Origin: Planctomycetota bacterium
Lineage (GTDB): Bacteria > Planctomycetota > UBA11346
Direction of reading: 5' to 3'
DNA length: 18,530 nt
NCBI GenBank assembly: GCA_024641365.1
Contig: JAHEDF010000020.1
Coordinates: 1 to 18,530, forward strand
The notes below the pieces were generated by a model. It saw nothing but the letters and a program-made list of their open reading frames with translations, was not told the origin of the DNA and did not search any database. A program made the translations under genes and the position numbers. Below, in pieces: positions 1 to 7,706 of the stretch (position 1 is its first letter; each line of letters starts with the position of its first letter).

Positions 1-4
1 GATT

Positions 5-50
5 GGACCTTTGGACTTACGTCTCATGTTTTACGTAAGTCCAAAGGTCC
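5..50. repeat. Perfect 18-bp inverted repeat (hairpin)
   Basis: The arms GGACCTTTGGACTTACGT (5-22) and ACGTAAGTCCAAAGGTCC (33-50) are exact reverse complements, separated by a 10-nt loop (23-32). The right arm ends 10 nt before the ATG at 61. No T-run follows on either strand, so it is not a standard intrinsic terminator. The only Shine-Dalgarno-like string before the ATG, AAAGG at 43-47, lies inside the right arm, so a folded transcript would hide it. The frame of the downstream gene is open through the hairpin to the window edge, so the repeat could be coding if translation begins further upstream. No other copy was seen in the window. Confidence 0.85.
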
Positions 51-60
51 TATCCGCTCA

Positions 61-2484
61 ATGAGTGAATTGGATCAATTAGAACATGCAAAATTAACCA
101 GCTCTGGTCCTCGTCGTATTTTGCCGCCGCCACAGGCAGAACGAGTTTCACCAGCCCAGCACGATATTCCTGCCGCACGAGCGGCTTCATCTGCTGCTCC
201 AACAGGCGAGGGAGCAGTGCCGGATTGGTTAAAACCAGTTGAAAACAAACCACGAAAATCATCGTCAAATATACAACCAACAGTAACTCCCCGACCCGCA
301 CCACAAGCAGGTACAACTTCGCAACCTGCCTTAAAGGATCTGCGGACTAAATTAGCAGAGGCGAAGCATCGTAATATTAAAGAGGAAGTGGAGGTGCTTC
401 GACAGGAAGCTGGCCGATTATCCGCCAATGGCCAATCGGAAAAGGCCGCTGAAGTTTATATGCGTGCGGCCGCAATAACTCCGAATCCTAAAGAGAGCCA
501 AGAATTAATGGCAAAAGCCACTTGGTCTCGTCGGTCTTTTGGGTGGGGTAAATTTATCCGTAGAATATTTATATTTCTCATTTTATGTGCAGCATTAGCA
601 GCTGGCGCATTTTACGGTATCCCTGTTGGGCATAATATTCTTGCTGAACAGGCTTATGCACCAATTCAAGCTATCAGTGCACCAGCAGCACGTCTGCAAG
701 CTACGGAACAATTTGTTGGGACCTATGGGAAATTAGTTCCATATTACGAAGAAATATTTAAACAGAAATATGACATAAATGTTATAAATCAGGCTAAAAA
801 TGATATAGAGCAATTAAAAATTCAATTATCGCCTCCTCCTGTAATTGAGGAGAAAAAACCAAGCCCTGCTGACTTGGAAATGAAAAAATTAGAAGCATTA
901 CGTGACGATGTTTCCATTCCTTGGATGCAAGTTGTTGCTGAAGCACGCCGTATTGTTGAGCAAGGTGCAGCAAAGGATCGTGCGCGTCCTATTTTATCTC
1001 AGGCAGAGCAACAAATTGCGGCTATGGCAAGTGATTACGAAGCCATTCGTAAACAATGGGCTGGTGGGCATCAGGGCGAAGTGGCAAAATTAGCAGCGCA
1101 GTTTAGAGAAAAACATACGCGCGCTGGGCAAGCGGCTCCATCGGCCTTGCCTGGGCAATTAACAATTGTTGACAATGATACCCAATCGGTGCCAACCGGA
1201 ATTAAAATTGTTACGAAAGCGCTTTTAGAAGCGAATAGTGCACATACGGGCGTTATAGCAGGAGAAGCTGTTTTACCCACGGGTGAATTTGCTTTCTGCA
1301 GATATCCACATGTCCCTGTGCAAATTGAAATAAGTGCTCCAGGATACCGATCAGAACGCTTACAAATACCTGCTAGTGCTGAAACAGGGGTTGTTGTCGT
1401 TCCTGTTACCATGATACCGACAACCGTATGGCAAACTGAAGTGGGGAAATCGCCACGATGGATGCATGTTAATAAACTGCCTGAATCGAATAATATTGCT
1501 CTGGTTCGAACGCCAGATCGTTATTCACTTATTAATTTAGAAACGGGTAAATTGTCTAAGGGAATTAGTCGAGCTCAAATAGATGTGCCACTACCAAGTG
1601 GTACAAAAATAGCCTACTGGACTGATGCCTGGGATGTGAATGGAACACAATTAGTTACAGGCACAACTGATGGAATTGCTATTGGTATACGTGTTAGCCC
1701 GCAAGAATTGGTACTAGCAAATTTAATGCATCGTGGACCTAACCCCATGGTCGCTTTTCGCAGTAAAGAATTAACTTTTCAGGCCGGTGCTTATGCCTCT
1801 TTTGTGATTTCTAGTTCCGACCAAGGATTGCAAATTCAAGCGCGAACCAAAGACAAAGACTTATGGTCTTTCACCGGATTAAGTGGATTTAAACGACCAC
1901 ACATGTGGTTTGCCGATGATCGCGTAGTGGTAATCGATGATAATCAAATCCATCAATTTGATGAAGCTGATGGTCGCGTAATGGCGCAAAAAGCATTACC
2001 TGGTTTGCGGACTGGTCCCATTAAACAAATTCCGCAAACTACATTATTTATAATACCAACAGTGCAAGGCGCGGTCATATACAATATTCAGGCCAATAAG
2101 ATAACGCCAGTAGCTGATACGATTTTATCAGAATCGAATGGTCGCCAAATAGCATTTAATAACAATAATCTTGTAGCAGTTCGCGGTAATCGTGATGTAA
2201 GCTTGTTGGTTTGGAATGGAAATAAATTTGAGAAGAAATGGCTCGTTTCATTACCCGAAGAGGCAAAAAAGATAGCTTGGATTTCTTGCAATGATAATTC
2301 TGTCATAGTGGCAGATGAGCAAAGTGCTGTTTATATTTTAAGTATAATGACAGGGGAGACCATTCGACAGATTCAACATCCGGCGTTGCTGCAAGAGGCT
2401 CCACAAATCATCAATAACAAATTAATTGTAAGTGATCGCGATGGACATATCTCGTCTTATTATTTACCTGGCTATAATTTCTAA
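61..2484 (+). CDS. Single-span membrane protein with PEGA-like domain and periplasmic beta-propeller
   Basis: 807 aa, function not recognised. Residues 1-85 are Pro/Ala/Ser-rich and probably disordered. Residues 90-150 are helical and contain one TPR-like helix pair (around GQSEKAAEVYMRAAAITP). A basic patch (SRRSFGWGKFIRR) precedes one transmembrane helix at about 168-190, predicting a cytoplasmic N-terminus and a periplasmic C-terminus. The periplasmic part has a helical stretch to about 355, a PEGA-like beta domain at about 366-455 (ends with an APGYRSERLQIPA-type strand pair), and a WD40/PQQ-like propeller from about 460 to the end. The layout recalls the outer halves of bacterial receptor kinases, but no kinase domain is present. 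ATG 61 is the first Met, but its ribosome site is weak and the frame is open to position 1, so the start is provisional. It converges with the CYTH gene, 23 nt away. Confidence 0.75.
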   Translation: MSELDQLEHAKLTSSGPRRILPPPQAERVSPAQHDIPAARAASSAAPTGEGAVPDWLKPVENKPRKSSSNIQPTVTPRPAPQAGTTSQPALKDLRTKLAEAKHRNIKEEVEVLRQEAGRLSANGQSEKAAEVYMRAAAITPNPKESQELMAKATWSRRSFGWGKFIRRIFIFLILCAALAAGAFYGIPVGHNILAEQAYAPIQAISAPAARLQATEQFVGTYGKLVPYYEEIFKQKYDINVINQAKNDIEQLKIQLSPPPVIEEKKPSPADLEMKKLEALRDDVSIPWMQVVAEARRIVEQGAAKDRARPILSQAEQQIAAMASDYEAIRKQWAGGHQGEVAKLAAQFREKHTRAGQAAPSALPGQLTIVDNDTQSVPTGIKIVTKALLEANSAHTGVIAGEAVLPTGEFAFCRYPHVPVQIEISAPGYRSERLQIPASAETGVVVVPVTMIPTTVWQTEVGKSPRWMHVNKLPESNNIALVRTPDRYSLINLETGKLSKGISRAQIDVPLPSGTKIAYWTDAWDVNGTQLVTGTTDGIAIGIRVSPQELVLANLMHRGPNPMVAFRSKELTFQAGAYASFVISSSDQGLQIQARTKDKDLWSFTGLSGFKRPHMWFADDRVVVIDDNQIHQFDEADGRVMAQKALPGLRTGPIKQIPQTTLFIIPTVQGAVIYNIQANKITPVADTILSESNGRQIAFNNNNLVAVRGNRDVSLLVWNGNKFEKKWLVSLPEEAKKIAWISCNDNSVIVADEQSAVYILSIMTGETIRQIQHPALLQEAPQIINNKLIVSDRDGHISSYYLPGYNF

Positions 2485-2507
2485 TTGAGATTTACTATTA
2501 TTAAACG

Positions 2508-3122
2508 CTATTCATTAATAACTTGTAATAGTCGGGCAAATTTAGTGAGTGGCTGTGAGGCATAGGCAATAGACCACGTTGCTAATTGTTGGCGCCAAAA
2601 ATCAGAGCAAAGTTGTGGTCGGTCGCATTCAATTTCCAATTCATAATCAATGCGGTTATTATTAAATTGGGTTTTATCTAAGCACAGTAGTGCGAGTGGT
2701 TCTTTCGTATATGAAAAAGCAAAACGCTCATTAGAAAAACCGCCGCAATAAACTAATGGCTCTCCCGCTAATTTTTCTAAATAGAGCGCTGGTAGCGGCA
2801 ATTGTGTGACTTCAATCTGTCCCGACTCGACAGCTTCCCACATTTCGGGGTCCAGCCATTCTTCCCATTCCTGATGTTGATGTGCTCCGGCTGGGCCAAG
2901 TGGTCGTTTTGCCTTGCACGTTAACAGAACCCGGTCGTTTTCTCGCCTTATGCGCAAATTGAGCAAATGGCTACGTAACCGTTTATCGATCGAATCAAAA
3001 AAGCGGTTTTCTTGTTGTAGGCGTTCTCCAGGGCCAATGAAGGAGGCGAGCGCCTGGTACAATGCGGCATGAGCGGGGGCAGATAATGCCCATTTCAATT
3101 CGATTTCTAGGTGGGATGGCAT
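2508..3122 (-). CDS. CYTH domain protein (triphosphate tunnel metalloenzyme family)
   Basis: 204 aa. The family signature ExExK is at the N-terminus as EIELK (E6, E8, K10). The other expected charged strands of the tunnel fold follow: LRIR (R57, R59), LLTCKAK (K70, K72), EWEEW (E85, E87) and YELEIE (E161, E163, E165), then a late PLTKFARLL (K194). All charged positions needed to bind a triphosphate and divalent metal appear present, so an active enzyme is likely. Family members include class IV adenylate cyclases, thiamine triphosphatases and inorganic tripolyphosphatases, and the sequence alone does not separate these. There is no CHAD domain. The start is set by the N-terminal position of ExExK, although no clear Shine-Dalgarno precedes it. 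It is divergent from accA. Confidence 0.85.
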   Translation of the reverse strand: MPSHLEIELKWALSAPAHAALYQALASFIGPGERLQQENRFFDSIDKRLRSHLLNLRIRRENDRVLLTCKAKRPLGPAGAHQHQEWEEWLDPEMWEAVESGQIEVTQLPLPALYLEKLAGEPLVYCGGFSNERFAFSYTKEPLALLCLDKTQFNNNRIDYELEIECDRPQLCSDFWRQQLATWSIAYASQPLTKFARLLQVINE

Positions 3123-3235
3123 GGATGAAGTCTAATTGCAGCAGAGAAAACGCCACGTAGCAAGTGCTGATGAAACCGGTCCATTGGCAGCATTTCCTTT
3201 GCCGATTGGGCCTTTATGGTGTTTCTGCCTTACCT

Positions 3236-3240
3236 GGAGA
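3236..3240 (+). promoter_or_regulatory. Shine-Dalgarno site setting the accA start
   Basis: GGAGA lies 5 nt before the GTG at 3246. The in-frame ATG at 3216 has no comparable site, so the GTG is preferred. Confidence 0.7.
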
Positions 3241-3245
3241 CCTTT

Positions 3246-4217
3246 GTGAGTAATCCCTTCGATTTTCTTGCCCCTTTAGTAGAACTCGAAACGACCATTT
3301 CTGAGTTGGAAACGCGCAGTGCGCATTCGCATTTAGATGTCAGCGTTGAAGTACAATCATTACGGGAAAAATTAATTACGGAAACGCGTCGGTTATTTGC
3401 TGATCTGACACCCTGGCAACGTGTACAATTATCTCGTCATCCACAACGTCCGCAAACGACCGATTATATTGATCACATGGTTGATGATTTTGTGCCTTTA
3501 GCCGGTGATCGCATGTTTGCAGACGACAATGCGATTCAATGTGGTTTAGGGATGATTGGCGAACACCGTTGCCTCATCATAGGTCAGCAAAAAGGTAAAG
3601 ACGTGCACGAGCGTCGTCGATGTAATTTTGGCATGCCGCACCCAGAAGGATACCGCAAAGCAATGGGTAAAATGCGCATGGCAGAACGATTTGGTTTAGC
3701 GGTGGTGTGTTTGGTGAATACACCAGGCGCATTTCCTGGTGTGGAAGCAGAAGAGCGCGGTCAATCAATTGCAATTGCAGAAAATATTCGCGATATGGCC
3801 ATGCTTAAGACGCCAATAATTGTAGCGGTAATTGGAGAAGGTGGCTCAGGTGGTGCTTTAGGAATCGGTATTGGTGATCGCATGCTCATGTTAGAGAACA
3901 GTTATTTTTCTGTCATTTCACCCGAAGGATGCGCTGCTATTTTATGGAAAGATGGCAATAAAAAAGATATTGCAGCAGAACGATTATCTTTAACAGCTGA
4001 ACCACTGAAACGTTTTGGAATTGTTGATCAAATTATTGAGGAGCCAGCTGGTGGCGCACATCGTCAACCAGTAGTTACGGCACATCTTATGCGCGAAGCA
4101 ATTATTCAGCAATTAAATGAACTGAAAACGCTTAACACGGACGAACTGTTAGAAGCACGTTATCAAAAATATCGGGCCATCGGCGAAGTGGTTGAGTCAA
4201 CTCCTGCTAATGGATAA
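3246..4217 (+). CDS. accA: Acetyl-CoA carboxylase carboxyltransferase subunit alpha
   Basis: 323 aa from the GTG start, the usual length for AccA. With AccD it transfers the carboxyl group from carboxybiotin on BCCP to acetyl-CoA, giving malonyl-CoA, the first committed step of fatty acid synthesis in the cytoplasm. Recognisable blocks are the N-terminal helices (FLAPLVELE...), DRPQTTDYI-like RPQTTDYIDHMVDDF (68-82), GKDVHERRRCNFGMPHPEGYRKA (117-139), VNTPGAFPGVEAEERGQ (157-173) and IGEGGSGGALGIG (196-208), the crotonase-fold acyl-CoA and oxyanion region. An ATG 30 nt upstream would add ten atypical residues. accD, accB and accC are not in the window. A PII gene begins 9 nt after the stop, which implies co-transcription. 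Confidence 0.97.
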   Translation: MSNPFDFLAPLVELETTISELETRSAHSHLDVSVEVQSLREKLITETRRLFADLTPWQRVQLSRHPQRPQTTDYIDHMVDDFVPLAGDRMFADDNAIQCGLGMIGEHRCLIIGQQKGKDVHERRRCNFGMPHPEGYRKAMGKMRMAERFGLAVVCLVNTPGAFPGVEAEERGQSIAIAENIRDMAMLKTPIIVAVIGEGGSGGALGIGIGDRMLMLENSYFSVISPEGCAAILWKDGNKKDIAAERLSLTAEPLKRFGIVDQIIEEPAGGAHRQPVVTAHLMREAIIQQLNELKTLNTDELLEARYQKYRAIGEVVESTPANG

Positions 4218-4226
4218 AGCGATCAT

Positions 4227-4538
4227 ATGCTGAGAGCGCAAATGATGGTGCGCCCACAACGGGCTGAAGTATTGTGTCAACGCTTGTTAGCGGCTGGCTG
4301 GATTGAAGAATTAGAAGCTGTGGAATGTCGTGGATACGGTCGACAAAAAGGACATTTAGAGCAATACGAGGGCGCTGAATATGCGATCGATTTCTTGCCA
4401 AAAGTAAAAATTACTGGTTATTTACCGGATGAAAAGTGCGACGAATTAATTGATTTAGTCTGTTCGACCTGCAGAACCGGTCGTATTGGTGATGGGAAGA
4501 TCTTTATTAGCGCAGTTGAACATCCCATCGAATTTTAA
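4227..4538 (+). CDS. glnB: PII family signal-transduction protein, short C-terminus
   Basis: 103 aa. PII proteins are trimers that sense ATP/ADP and 2-oxoglutarate and bind target enzymes through the T-loop. The T-loop is intact: GYGRQKGHLEQYEGAEY (36-52), with Tyr52 matching the uridylylated Tyr51 of E. coli GlnB. The next strand DFLPKVKI and the B-loop TGRIGDGKIF are also conserved. Two differences stand out. The signature reads Y-E-G-A-E-Y, with Glu where Lys/Arg is usual, and the protein stops at HPIEF, missing the C-loop with its nucleotide-contacting arginines (canonical length is about 112 aa). The start fits the family, with Arg-Pro at 9-10 like Lys-Pro in GlnB, although the ribosome site is weak. 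PII is known to bind the BCCP subunit of acetyl-CoA carboxylase in bacteria and plants, so the position behind accA may be functional. The symbol is by family; orthology is not proven. Confidence 0.9.
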   Translation: MLRAQMMVRPQRAEVLCQRLLAAGWIEELEAVECRGYGRQKGHLEQYEGAEYAIDFLPKVKITGYLPDEKCDELIDLVCSTCRTGRIGDGKIFISAVEHPIEF

Positions 4539-4579
4539 ACGTTATTGCTAATAGTCGGTATATGAAGTAAAAGGTACTC

Positions 4580-4852
4580 ATGCGACATGTGTTAAACATC
4601 TTGTTACTAGGTGTGACATTGGCTGTAATTCCTAACACAGGTTTCGCAGAGGATAAACCTGTTAACACAATTTGTCCGGTAACTGGTCAACCTGTAAATT
4701 CGGCAATTGCACCAATAATTGTAACTATTGGAAAGGGTGAGCGCTCACAAAAGATTTTAATAGGTGTGGCTGATGCAGATGCGGCAACTAAGGTAAAAAA
4801 TAATCCAACTGCCTATATAAAAGCGGCTAAAGCAAATAAAAAAGCTGATTAA
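4580..4852 (+). CDS. Small secreted YHS-like protein lacking the later cysteines
   Basis: 90 aa. A signal peptide (MRH, hydrophobic core, cleavage probably after GFA at 23) gives a mature protein of about 67 aa, probably periplasmic. The mature part starts NTICPVTGQPVN, the opening of YHS-type domains (CPV.G.PV), and ends with the matching helix (NNPTAYIKAAKAN). The middle segment, where YHS proteins carry Cys residues, reads ILIGVADADAAT here, leaving only Cys32. The lipoprotein at 15025-15444 has the same layout and is a paralogue. A good ribosome site, AAAAGG, ends 5 nt before the ATG. It follows the PII gene by 41 nt and may share its transcript. Metal binding is not supported by the remaining residues and the function is unknown. 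Confidence 0.8.
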   Translation: MRHVLNILLLGVTLAVIPNTGFAEDKPVNTICPVTGQPVNSAIAPIIVTIGKGERSQKILIGVADADAATKVKNNPTAYIKAAKANKKAD

Positions 4853-4862
4853 TCAGATTTTT
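4838..4862. terminator. Compact bidirectional terminator over two overlapping stop codons
   Basis: CTGA-TTAA-TCAG (4845-4856) is a perfect 12-nt palindrome with an A-run on the left and a T-run on the right, so each strand shows a hairpin followed by a T-tract. The stop codons of the convergent genes, TAA at 4850-4852 (+) and TAA at 4849-4851 (-), sit in its centre. The GC-poor 4-bp core stem makes efficiency doubtful. Confidence 0.45.
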
Positions 4863-5763
4863 CCGTACGGCCTTCAGCCCAGGCATCGTGATAGGCAATC
4901 CATTGTGATGGTGCTGTGGCTAGAAAGCGTGCCATCGTTCCTGATAAGACATGCATTAAACGATTAACTTCATCAGCTTTAGAATTATTTGGGTCAGCGA
5001 TTAAGGGTCGTCCAATTTGTAAATGTAATCGAGTTAAACCACGACGAGCTAGGTAGACAGGTACAATAGTCGCTTGTGCTTGTACAGCTAATGCAGCTGG
5101 ACCTAATGGCAGTGACATGGTTTCACCTGCAAAGGGAATGCGTATACCATTCCCCGTGTAATCACGATCACCAACGATACCAACTATTCTCCCGGCTTTT
5201 AAAGAGCGCAATGTTCCAAGTGGAGCATTTTTTAGATCCAAACTTTCAGCGTTGGCACTTTTACGTAAACGCTTAAAAATATTATCAATTTCTGGATCTC
5301 CGCTGGTTAATGCAACTGCGTCCATGTACGTGACCCAACCAAGTCGGTAAAGCACCATAGAAATTAACTCCCAGTTACTATGGACGGTTAATATTATAGC
5401 GGGCCCGTTTAACGGTTTCTTTTTAAAGACACCATATGGATCTGATACAGTTAAATGAGGTGGCGCAAAGTACCACGCAGGAAGCCGATCCATGCGAAAT
5501 GATTCGTATAAATACATAGCAAAGCAAATGTAATTACGTCGTACACTTCGTTTTAGCGCATCACGTGATGATTTAGGAATGAAGTGCGCTTGATTTCGTT
5601 CAACTACTTTGCGTCCACGTGCATCAAATAGCCACAAAAATTGACCAACTGTGTAGGCAATTAAACGACCTGCCGGAACGGGCGCATGTTGTGAGCTAGC
5701 TAATTTCAGGCGAAATACAAATCGCCGAAAGCCTGGAAAGCGTTGCATGACATCACGACTCAT
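4849..5763 (-). CDS. LpxL/HtrB-like lysophospholipid/lipid A acyltransferase family protein
   Basis: 304 aa. The LPLAT family, including LpxL and LpxM, transfers acyl chains to lipid A or other glycolipids at the cytoplasmic face of the inner membrane. Evidence is the catalytic block ILTVHSNWELIS (H128, E132), GIVGDRDYTGNGIRIPFAGE (195-214), which matches the family's D/G-rich block followed by F-G/A-G, and LGPAALAVQAQATIVPVYLARR (220-241), the usual third block. The length is typical. The catalytic motif is normally HX4(D/E), but here it is HX3E, one residue shorter, and the reading frame is intact on both sides. No clear ribosome site precedes the ATG; an in-frame ATG five codons later (Met6) is an alternative. 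It lies 43 nt downstream of recJ in the same direction and converges with the small secreted gene with a 3-nt overlap. The exact substrate cannot be told. Confidence 0.85.
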   Translation of the reverse strand: MSRDVMQRFPGFRRFVFRLKLASSQHAPVPAGRLIAYTVGQFLWLFDARGRKVVERNQAHFIPKSSRDALKRSVRRNYICFAMYLYESFRMDRLPAWYFAPPHLTVSDPYGVFKKKPLNGPAIILTVHSNWELISMVLYRLGWVTYMDAVALTSGDPEIDNIFKRLRKSANAESLDLKNAPLGTLRSLKAGRIVGIVGDRDYTGNGIRIPFAGETMSLPLGPAALAVQAQATIVPVYLARRGLTRLHLQIGRPLIADPNNSKADEVNRLMHVLSGTMARFLATAPSQWIAYHDAWAEGRTEKSD

Positions 5764-5805
5764 GCGTAACGCTCACACTGCAACATTATGATAAAATTAT
5801 CTGAC

Positions 5806-5811
5806 ATTATA
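5806..5811 (-). promoter_or_regulatory. Possible -10 element upstream of the acyltransferase
   Basis: On the minus strand TATAAT, a perfect -10 hexamer, overlaps the recJ stop codon about 43 nt before the acyltransferase ATG. I see no good -35 box at 16-18 nt, so this is a weak candidate; read-through from recJ is equally possible. Confidence 0.3.
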
Positions 5812-7546
5812 AGGTTTTTCCGTCGACATAAACTAAACGCGGTTGCAAATTGCCACGCCAATAACCAGCTTGCGGTCGCACTAAGAAATCAAATTTATGT
5901 CCGAGTGCACAAAAGACAGAGAAATGATCCTTGGCGCGCCAAGCTAATAATTCGCGCATACCACCACCAGCATCAGTTAATGCGCCACGTATATGATCTC
6001 CTTCTTTACCAAATAATTTCGGTTTCGAAATAAAAGTGCTGGCATGCACTCGTAATATGGGTTCTGGATTGGCGATACCAAACGGAGCGAGTGCCTCGAG
6101 TTGTTGAAAAAACTCACCATCTAACTCAACTATTGCCGCATCACCATCATATTCAGTTTTTGGTTGGAGATCACCGGCAGGAACAGATTTTGATACATTT
6201 TGATCAAAAACATCTTTAAAGGATTCGATTTTATCTGGTTCAATTGAGAGGCCAGCTGCCATGGCATGACCACCACCTTTTATCAATAATGGGCGACAGG
6301 CATCCAAAACATCTGCTAAATGAACCTGTGGGATACTACGTAAACTACCTTTTCCAATTCCATCTTGAATGGCAATTACGGCCGCTGGTTTTCCATATTT
6401 TTCGACTAAACGACTGGCGACAATACCAACGACACCTTGATGCCAATTCTCCCCAGAAAAAACTAAACTAGCGCGTTGCAATAATTTAGGATTATTATCT
6501 ATCTCTCCAAATAATTGTTGTGATATAGTTTGTGTCAGGCGTTTGCGCTCTTCGTTTTCTTCAATTATTTTATGTAATACCGATTGTGCTTCGGCTTGAT
6601 CAGTGGCTGTCAATAATTGGATATTTGCCATAGCGCTGCCTACACGGCCAGCCGCATTTAGTAGAGGGCCAATTTTCCACCCGACATCACCTGCGGCGAT
6701 AGGGTGTTCCATGCGATTATGATCGCGTAAACTAGCGAGTCCTGGGTTGGTTGTGCGAGCGAGTGCTAATAATCCATGATGAACTAAAATTCTATTTTCA
6801 CCAAGCAACGCCGCACAGTCAGATATCGTACCGACCGCAACAAGCGATAAACTGTCTAATAAAAATGTACGTAATCGGTCAGTGACTTTTTCGCCACCAC
6901 TTAAAATTTTTGAGGTAGCCCATGCGAGTTTCCAGGCAACACCAACGCCAGCTAAATGTTTGTCAGGATAGGGGCAGTGTGGTTGATTTGGATTACAAAC
7001 AGCTGTGCATTGCGGCAACGATCCTTGCGGCAAATGATGATCAGTAATAATAACAGAACAGCCAATTTCTTTTTCTATGCGCGCAGCCATGCCATGATCG
7101 GCAATTCCGCAGTCGACAGTGATCATGAGTTGTGCTTGGTGTTCACTCACAGCAGCCATGCTTGCTTCACTTAATCCATAGCCATCAATACGTCGGTGTG
7201 GAATCCAAGCGGTCGCTTGATGACTACAGGTGCGAATAAAAAGCGTTAATAAAGACGCGGCGGTTGAGCCATCAACATCATAATCGCCATGAATTAATAT
7301 GCGTTCGCGGTTTGTTATGGCATCTGCTAGTCGCTGAGCGGCACGATCCATTCCCAACATTAATTCGGGTTTGTGGAGATCGCTTAAACGTTTTCCGAGA
7401 AACAGTTGTGCTTCATCGGGACCTTGAATACCGCGCAACGCTAACAAACGAGCAGTCAAATGACTGAGCTGCAATTCATGCTCAAGTTCTGCCACCATAT
7501 CCTCAGGTGGGGTTCGGCACTGCCACAGTCGTTGGGGAGTCAACAC
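5807..7546 (-). CDS. recJ: Single-stranded-DNA-specific exonuclease RecJ
   Basis: 579 aa, the same size as E. coli RecJ. It is a 5'-3' ssDNA exonuclease of the DHH phosphoesterase family, working in recombination and mismatch repair in the cytoplasm. Motif I is ILIHGDYDVDGSTA (83-96), followed by ITVDCGIADHG (142-152), the DHH motif ITDHHLPQG (167-175), GTISDCA (239-245), and the DHHA1 motif LIKGGGHAMAAGL (421-433). A C-terminal OB-like region (about 455-579) binds DNA in the family. All metal-binding Asp/His motifs look intact. The start is GTG, supported by GAAGG 8 nt upstream. It is divergent from the M16 protease gene across 160 bp and is followed by the acyltransferase gene. Confidence 0.97.
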   Translation of the reverse strand: MLTPQRLWQCRTPPEDMVAELEHELQLSHLTARLLALRGIQGPDEAQLFLGKRLSDLHKPELMLGMDRAAQRLADAITNRERILIHGDYDVDGSTAASLLTLFIRTCSHQATAWIPHRRIDGYGLSEASMAAVSEHQAQLMITVDCGIADHGMAARIEKEIGCSVIITDHHLPQGSLPQCTAVCNPNQPHCPYPDKHLAGVGVAWKLAWATSKILSGGEKVTDRLRTFLLDSLSLVAVGTISDCAALLGENRILVHHGLLALARTTNPGLASLRDHNRMEHPIAAGDVGWKIGPLLNAAGRVGSAMANIQLLTATDQAEAQSVLHKIIEENEERKRLTQTISQQLFGEIDNNPKLLQRASLVFSGENWHQGVVGIVASRLVEKYGKPAAVIAIQDGIGKGSLRSIPQVHLADVLDACRPLLIKGGGHAMAAGLSIEPDKIESFKDVFDQNVSKSVPAGDLQPKTEYDGDAAIVELDGEFFQQLEALAPFGIANPEPILRVHASTFISKPKLFGKEGDHIRGALTDAGGGMRELLAWRAKDHFSVFCALGHKFDFLVRPQAGYWRGNLQPRLVYVDGKTL

Positions 7547-7554
7547 AGATCTGA

Positions 7555-7559
7555 CCTTC
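7555..7559 (-). promoter_or_regulatory. Shine-Dalgarno site for the recJ GTG start
   Basis: On the minus strand GAAGG lies 8 nt before the GTG whose first base is 7546. Confidence 0.6.
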
Positions 7560-7696
7560 GGTATGAAAAGACAGGAATTACAGATGGATGACTAGTCGCT
7601 GTGTGCATGAGGTCTAGCTTTTAGCGCACTCAGCGGTTCCAGCTAGGGCCTTGCCGTGTCAGGATCACGCCCCGTTTGCGTCTGATTGTGCATGTT
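7560..7696. other. Intergenic region between divergent recJ and the M16 protease gene
   Basis: About 140 bp, more GC-rich than the flanking genes. It should hold promoters for both directions, but I could not pick convincing -35/-10 pairs. A weak inverted repeat CTAGCT (7614-7619) / AGCTAG (7641-7646) is present with a 21-nt loop. No ORF or RNA gene is supported. Confidence 0.4.
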
Positions 7697-7701
7697 AGGA
7701 G
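7697..7701 (+). promoter_or_regulatory. Shine-Dalgarno site setting the M16 protease start
   Basis: AGGAG ends 5 nt before the ATG at 7707. The upstream in-frame ATGs at 7686 and 7692 lack such a site and would put extra residues ahead of the signal peptide. Confidence 0.75.
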
Positions 7702-7706
7702 TCACA

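Noticed and set aside
2498..2521. Inverted repeat TTATTAA / TTAATAA between two convergent genes as a terminator
   Set aside because: The stem is pure A/T, 7 bp, and no T-run follows; too weak to call.
3216..3245. ATG start at 3216 for accA
   Set aside because: No ribosome site, and it adds residues absent from the family; GTG 3246 has GGAGA at 5 nt.
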